Shown: piece after piece, positions 23,687 to 27,240 of the stretch
How positions within the stretch are numbered: the first letter of the stretch is position 1
Layout: the number at the start of each line of letters is the position of its first letter
Assembly: GCA_964440805.1 (NCBI GenBank)
Contig: CAYTTR010000033.1
Location: 1 to 27,240 of the forward strand
DNA: 27,240 nucleotides
Direction of reading: 5' to 3'
Origin: CAYTTR01 sp964440805
GTDB taxonomy: Bacteria > Acidobacteriota > Aminicenantia > Aminicenantales > Aminicenantaceae
Notes under the pieces: model-generated
The model's input: only the letters and a program-made list of their open reading frames with translations
What the model was told of the DNA's origin: nothing
Databases searched by the model: none
Translations under genes and position numbers: made by a program

Positions 23687-24591
23687 GGCCCTTCATCCGC
23701 TTTTTTTATTATAAATTTGACAAAATCTTGATCCGTGTTCAAGCAGGAAATACGGGAGAAAGAAAGTCCATTTCCAGTCTCCACATCTTTCTTTAGTTCA
23801 TAATCAAGCTCAAAAACTGTCTCGTAATTATCAATGACGAAACTCAAGGGGTATATAATTAGATGGGAGAAATTTCTTTCCTTAATTTCCTCGACTACTT
23901 CTTTCACCTCCGGTTTGGCCCATTTCACAGGACCAAGTTTGCTCTGAAATCCGAGAAAAAGTTGGCAGCCGGCCAATTCCTTGCTCAAAACTGTATAATG
24001 CTTTCTGATGCTGTCAAGATAGGGATCTCCCCTTTCTTCATAAACAAGAGGAATAGAATGAGCAGATAAAAGAACAGCAGTTTTTTCATCTGGACCTGTC
24101 TTGTTTAATGCTTTTTTTATTTTTTTTACAACTAATTTATTAAATTCGGGATCCTGCCAGTATTCTTTGATATAAAAGGCATTCCCTACATTACCAGGTA
24201 CTTGAGCTAAGCAGGCTCCGGTAGTAGTCAAGGAAAAATGAGGAAAAAGAGGGAAAAAGTATACCTCGCTCTCGCTCACTCCTTCCAACACTTCGGTAAT
24301 AAAAGGAGGGGAATAAGTCATGCCCATTTGGTATCTATCTTTTCCTTCCCGGTTAAGTTCAGATACAAGAGAGCGGGTAATTTCATTCAGAGGCGAACCT
24401 CCGATAAGCCGGTAGTTTTTTTTGACCTTTCCCGCCCTGAGGCGGCTAATAAGCCAGGCCAGTTTTCTTTGAAACCCTCTGCTTCCGGGAACCATGACTA
24501 CGTTCCGGTCCGAAAAGAGCCTGAACAGGAAATCTTTTACTTGATAATCTTTTTCCGGGCCGCCGTAATTGACCAGTATTATATTCTTCAT
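23668..24591 (-). CDS. hemH: Ferrochelatase
   Basis: 307 residues, full length. It inserts iron into a porphyrin. Metal-site His178 in LLSAHSIP and Glu257 in DNYETVFELD are both present, together with GGSPLNEIT (64-72), PLFPHFSLTTTGA (114-126) and LGFQSKLGPVKWAKP (213-227). The N-terminal loop contains FLFRLFSDRNVV, which by eye is closer to the protoporphyrin-type enzymes (E. coli YLKQFLSDRRVV) than to the Bacillus coproporphyrin ferrochelatase. Overlaps hemG and lies 5 nt after hemE. Confidence 0.93.
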   Translation of the reverse strand: MKNIILVNYGGPEKDYQVKDFLFRLFSDRNVVMVPGSRGFQRKLAWLISRLRAGKVKKNYRLIGGSPLNEITRSLVSELNREGKDRYQMGMTYSPPFITEVLEGVSESEVYFFPLFPHFSLTTTGACLAQVPGNVGNAFYIKEYWQDPEFNKLVVKKIKKALNKTGPDEKTAVLLSAHSIPLVYEERGDPYLDSIRKHYTVLSKELAGCQLFLGFQSKLGPVKWAKPEVKEVVEEIKERNFSHLIIYPLSFVIDNYETVFELDYELKKDVETGNGLSFSRISCLNTDQDFVKFIIKKADEGPWLKLE

Positions 24592-24596
24592 TTCTA

Positions 24597-25619
24597 CTAT
24601 AGGTTATGAACAAGCTCAATCAGAAAACGGGCGTTTTCAACCGGAGTCTCCGGCAAAATGCCGTGCCCCAAGTTAAAAATATGCCCTTTAAGCTTCCGGC
24701 CTTCCTCCACAATCCGGCATGTTTCTTTTTTTATAATCTCTTTACTCTGAAGAAGGACTGCCGGATCAAGATTACCCTGAAGGACAAACCGGTTTTCCAA
24801 TAAAGCAGAAACTTCTAAAAGGCTCATCGTCCAATCCACACTCATTACCTCTACCGGAAGATTTTTACACAGTGGAAACAGCTCTCCGCTTGAACGGATG
24901 AAATAAATAAGAGGCTGAGAGAATGTTTCCCTAAAACCCGAAATGAGCTTTTCCAGCCAGGGAAAAGCGAATTTCCGGTAATCGGCCGGGGAAAGAATCC
25001 CTCCCCAGGTATCGAATATCTGGAGGACATCGGCCCCGGCTTCAGCTTGTATTTTAAGGAAATTGGTAAGAACTGAAGTGTTTTTTTCCATCAGTTTTTC
25101 AAATTGGAGCGGATTTTCACCAATAAGGCCTTTTGTCCTGGAAAAACTTTTTGACCCTTCTCCTTCAACTAAGTAGCAGGCAAGAGTAAAGGGAGAGGCA
25201 CAGAAACCGATCAAGGTTTTATCCGGGGAAAGTTTCTGTTTGACTATTTTTATAGCTTCTCCGGTCATAAAAAGTTCATCGGTCAGGTCGCCGGACTTAA
25301 GCCTCTCTATATCTTCAGAATTCCTCACCGGTTTTTTAAAAACAGGGCCTTTTCCTTCATAAAAATTAAATTCCAAACCGAGAGCAAAGGCCGGAATAAG
25401 AATATCCGAAAAAATGATGGCGGCATCAACATCCAGAATCTCCACCGGCTGAAGGGTGATTTCGGCGGCAAGTTCAGGAGTAAGACAAAGGCTCAAAAAA
25501 TCATGTTTTTCCCGAAGCTTCCGGTAAGAAGGAAGATAGCGTCCTGCTTGTCTCATCAACCAGACAGGGATTTTTTCCGCCTTTTCTCCCTTAATTACAG
25601 TTAAAATGGTTTTCTCCAT
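24597..25619 (-). CDS. hemE: Uroporphyrinogen decarboxylase
   Basis: 340 residues, full length. It removes four carboxyl groups from uroporphyrinogen III to give coproporphyrinogen III. The N-terminal signature PVWLMRQAGRYLPSYRKLR (18-36) holds Arg23 and Arg27, and Asp72 lies in IIFSDILIP; FNLGHGILPETPVENA near the C-terminus is also characteristic. GGGAGA precedes the ATG. It is separated by 5 nt from the radical SAM gene ahead and from hemH behind. Confidence 0.96.
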   Translation of the reverse strand: MEKTILTVIKGEKAEKIPVWLMRQAGRYLPSYRKLREKHDFLSLCLTPELAAEITLQPVEILDVDAAIIFSDILIPAFALGLEFNFYEGKGPVFKKPVRNSEDIERLKSGDLTDELFMTGEAIKIVKQKLSPDKTLIGFCASPFTLACYLVEGEGSKSFSRTKGLIGENPLQFEKLMEKNTSVLTNFLKIQAEAGADVLQIFDTWGGILSPADYRKFAFPWLEKLISGFRETFSQPLIYFIRSSGELFPLCKNLPVEVMSVDWTMSLLEVSALLENRFVLQGNLDPAVLLQSKEIIKKETCRIVEEGRKLKGHIFNLGHGILPETPVENARFLIELVHNL

Positions 25620-25624
25620 TAAGA

Positions 25625-26671
25625 TTATCTCCCACCGGGGGAATAATCACAAAAAGGTTCCTCTCCCATATAATCACCGCTGACTGTGTAAGCTCTAGCC
25701 CTGCAGCCGCCGCAAATGGAGAGGTATTCGCAGATTCCGCATTTACCTCCATATTTTGAAAAATCTCTCAATTCAGTGAACAGAGAAGAGTTCCAGATTT
25801 CCGGAAAAGATTTTTCTTTTATATTTCCGGCGGACTTAGGGAAATAACTGCAGGGCATGACTTCTCCTTCAAAATTTATAAAGGCTATACTCTGGGCAGC
25901 AACGCACCCCTTCCCTCCTCCGGTAGAAAAACTTAAGCTTCTTCTTTGAAACGGAAGCCTCTCAGCTTTTGAGCGTTGAGCAAATATCCTGTAGTAATGA
26001 GGGGCGCAAGTGGGTCTTACCAGCAGATCTTGTTCATCTCTTTCCATCTCATAATGCCAATTTAGAATATTTTCATAGTCCTCTTTGGGGATTAATTCCC
26101 GGAAAAGCTCTTCTCCTCGACCGGTGGGGACAATCATGAACATATACCAGGCCTTGGCCCCAAGCTCTTTGGCGAGACGGTAGACGGAGAGTATGTCATG
26201 ACTGTTTCTTTTGGTAAAAGAGGAATTTATAATGAATTCAATTTCATGCTTTTTAATCTTCTCTATTCCCTGGAGAATCCTGTTGAAACTCCCTTTTTGC
26301 CGGCGAAAATCATCATGAATTTCAGGTTTAGAACCATCCAGGGAGAGAGAGACCAGTTTTATTCCGGAATCAATTATTTTCCGGCACTTATCATCATCAA
26401 TTATTGTCCCGTTGGTAGCCAGACACATCCGGAACCCTTTCCTGGTTCCGTAGGAAGCAATCTCAAAAATATCCTGCCGAAGGAGAGGTTCTCCTCCGGT
26501 CAAGACAAAAACGGGCAAGGCTACTATTGCCACCTTATCCAGAAGCCTGAAAGCCTCCTCGGTGGAAAATTTCTCTTTAAGTCCGGCAGATGAGGAAGAC
26601 CGGCAGTGAATACAATTGAGGTTGCAGCGGGGAGTTGCTTCCCAAGCAATCCATTTCAGCTCAAATTTCAT
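25625..26671 (-). CDS. AhbD/AhbC/NirJ-type radical SAM/SPASM protein heading the heme operon
   Basis: 348 residues. The SAM cluster motif is Cys16, Cys20, Cys23 in EATPRCNLNCIHCRS; the GGEP motif lies at 59-62. The C-terminal SPASM-like region carries Cys256, Cys274, Cys311, Cys314, Cys320, Cys323 and Cys341 in GCVAAQ, MPCSYFP, CGICEYLSICGGCRARAY and EEPFCDY. TCAPHYYRI (221-229) and the GGCRARAY/EEPFC block are typical of tetrapyrrole-modifying members: AhbD (Fe-coproporphyrin III to heme), AhbC and NirJ. First gene of the operon, 5 nt before hemE. No siroheme-branch genes (ahbA, ahbB, nir) are in the window, so AhbD activity on coproheme is the most coherent idea; peptide-modifying SPASM function is an alternative. 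Confidence 0.75.
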   Translation of the reverse strand: MKFELKWIAWEATPRCNLNCIHCRSSSSAGLKEKFSTEEAFRLLDKVAIVALPVFVLTGGEPLLRQDIFEIASYGTRKGFRMCLATNGTIIDDDKCRKIIDSGIKLVSLSLDGSKPEIHDDFRRQKGSFNRILQGIEKIKKHEIEFIINSSFTKRNSHDILSVYRLAKELGAKAWYMFMIVPTGRGEELFRELIPKEDYENILNWHYEMERDEQDLLVRPTCAPHYYRIFAQRSKAERLPFQRRSLSFSTGGGKGCVAAQSIAFINFEGEVMPCSYFPKSAGNIKEKSFPEIWNSSLFTELRDFSKYGGKCGICEYLSICGGCRARAYTVSGDYMGEEPFCDYSPGGR

Positions 26672-26727
26672 TTATTTATATGATTTCTGTATGTTTTATA
26701 GGATATTCAATTTTAACAAATTCAACA

Positions 26728-26756
26728 GTTATGGACAACCGGACATTTCCCGTCAA
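26728..26756 (-). promoter_or_regulatory. Candidate promoter for the heme operon
   Basis: On the minus strand TTGACG (26756-26751) and CATAAC (26733-26728) are spaced by 17 nt, giving a leader of about 50 nt before the ahbD-like ATG. The ATG itself has only a poor ribosome binding site. All ten genes are so tightly packed that this is the likely single promoter. Confidence 0.4.
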
Positions 26757-26780
26757 AAAATGTTTTTGGTTGTTTTTTTA

Positions 26781-26809
26781 TTGACTCTATCAATCCAGGC
26801 AGGCAAAAT
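26781..26809 (+). promoter_or_regulatory. Candidate promoter for the DUF2892 gene
   Basis: TTGACT (26781-26786), 17 nt, CAAAAT (26804-26809). It lies back-to-back with the heme operon promoter, about 25 nt apart, so one regulator could act on both. Confidence 0.35.
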
Positions 26810-26851
26810 AATATTGTCTTGGGGAATATTTCGAATAAGGAGGAAGAGGAA

Positions 26852-27085
26852 ATGAAAAAAAACATGGGCATTTGGGATCGTCTTATCAGAACCATCCTGG
26901 CCATAGTGGTGATTATTCTCTACATTACTAAAGTGATTTCCGGAACCGCGGCTGTTATTCTGGGAATTATCGCCGTTATTTTTCTTTTAACCAGCATTAT
27001 CGGCTTCTGCCCGCTTTATGTTCCTTTCAAGATCTCAACCAAGAAAAAAGAAAAGGAAGAGAAGACCGAACCCGAAACTGTTTAA
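26852..27085 (+). CDS. DUF2892 family small membrane protein
   Basis: 77 residues from the ATG at 26852, chosen because AAGGAGGA (26837-26844) sits at ideal distance; the frame extends 11 codons further but would swallow this site. MGIWDRLIRTILAIVVII is the typical DUF2892 opening. Two membrane segments follow (about 11-28 and 32-52), then GFCPLYVPFKIST, the conserved Cys-Pro motif, and a charged tail rich in Lys and Glu. Related domains occur fused to rhodanese in YgaP. Function unknown; inner membrane. Divergent from the heme operon. Confidence 0.85.
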   Translation: MKKNMGIWDRLIRTILAIVVIILYITKVISGTAAVILGIIAVIFLLTSIIGFCPLYVPFKISTKKKEKEEKTEPETV

Positions 27086-27138
27086 TACTCAATAAACACA
27101 ATTAACTCTTTCTATCCTCGCCCATTTTCTTCTGTTAA

Positions 27139-27240
27139 CTCTGTGTCTGCGGCAAAGAAGCACTTATAAAATACCTAAAGGCAGCCACAGAAAAAGATAT
27201 CACCCCGGGCATCATTGCGGTGATCCAGTCATTCGGAAGC
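27139..27240 (+). pseudogene. Internal part of an IS91-family transposase, truncated at its 5' side, cut by window edge
   Basis: A frame open after the TAA at 27136-27138 reads GKEALIKYLKAATEKD then ITPGIIAVIQSFGS to the last base. This matches the middle of IS91-type Y2 transposases, where the block .TPG.IAVIQ.FG leads into the HPHLH motif, which would lie just outside the window. The N-terminal zinc-binding part is missing upstream and no start codon is seen, so the gene is truncated on this side. It points away from the window, mirror-wise to the fragment at 169-582. Confidence 0.65.

Noticed and set aside
169..27240. The whole window as one composite transposon
   Set aside because: Both IS91 pieces are truncated and point outward, and the heme operon between them is core metabolism; nothing shows joint mobility.
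1..27240. tRNA, rRNA, CRISPR array or riboswitch
   Set aside because: No cloverleaf, rRNA motif, regularly spaced repeats or known riboswitch core was recognised on either strand by eye; covariance-model searches could not be run.

Overview
The window reads as a stretch of chromosome from an uncultivated, probably Gram-negative bacterium. The Gram-negative reading rests on a TspO homologue, an RssA-type patatin and a relic of an outer-membrane beta-barrel C-terminus. The phylum cannot be assigned from the sequence. The segment at about 1.5-7.7 kb looks visibly GC-richer than the AT-rich heme and ABC regions, and gene debris lies on both sides of it, which suggests a transferred block.

Layout. 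(1) 1-1170 is a graveyard of truncated genes: the C-terminus of an IS91-type transposase (minus), an SMC ATPase fragment with an in-frame stop, and the frameshifted C-terminus of a GH127/DUF1680-like protein, joined at abrupt junctions. (2) 1300-7654 is a plus-strand cluster: a candidate promoter, a 34-residue lysine-rich protein, a GT4 glycosyltransferase fused to a helical C-terminal domain, a second GT4 enzyme, and two GH130 enzymes. No signal peptide or transporter is seen, so a cytoplasmic mannoside synthesis and phosphorolysis cycle is a reasonable hypothesis. (3) 7655-8290 holds relics of an RRM protein and of an integron-type tyrosine recombinase. (4) 8457-10376 has a TTG-started secreted protein of unknown function and a COG0731-like radical SAM protein, closed by a terminator. 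(5) 10563-12319 (minus) is a two-gene ABC-2 exporter with a palindrome over its candidate -10 box. (6) 12615-16130 holds a GAF/HD-GYP phosphodiesterase, TspO, a patatin-like hydrolase and a mannosyl-3-phosphoglycerate phosphatase. (7) 16312-26671 (minus) is a ten-gene heme operon with gaps of at most 5 nt or short overlaps: ahbD-like, hemE, hemH, hemG/hemY, hemX, hemA, hemC, hemD, hemB, hemL. (8) 26852-27085 encodes a small DUF2892 membrane protein, followed at the window edge by a second, inward-truncated IS91-type transposase fragment pointing outward.

The heme operon is the strongest story. Its order is close to the Bacillus hemEHY and hemAXCDBL operons joined end to end (with hemX and hemA swapped), headed by an AhbD/AhbC/NirJ-type radical SAM/SPASM protein. 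No coproporphyrinogen III oxidase/dehydrogenase that makes protoporphyrinogen (HemF/HemN) and no coproheme decarboxylase ChdC/HemQ lie in the window. The operon is therefore either a protoporphyrin pathway with hemN elsewhere, or a hybrid coproporphyrin-dependent pathway in which an AhbD-like enzyme performs the last decarboxylations.
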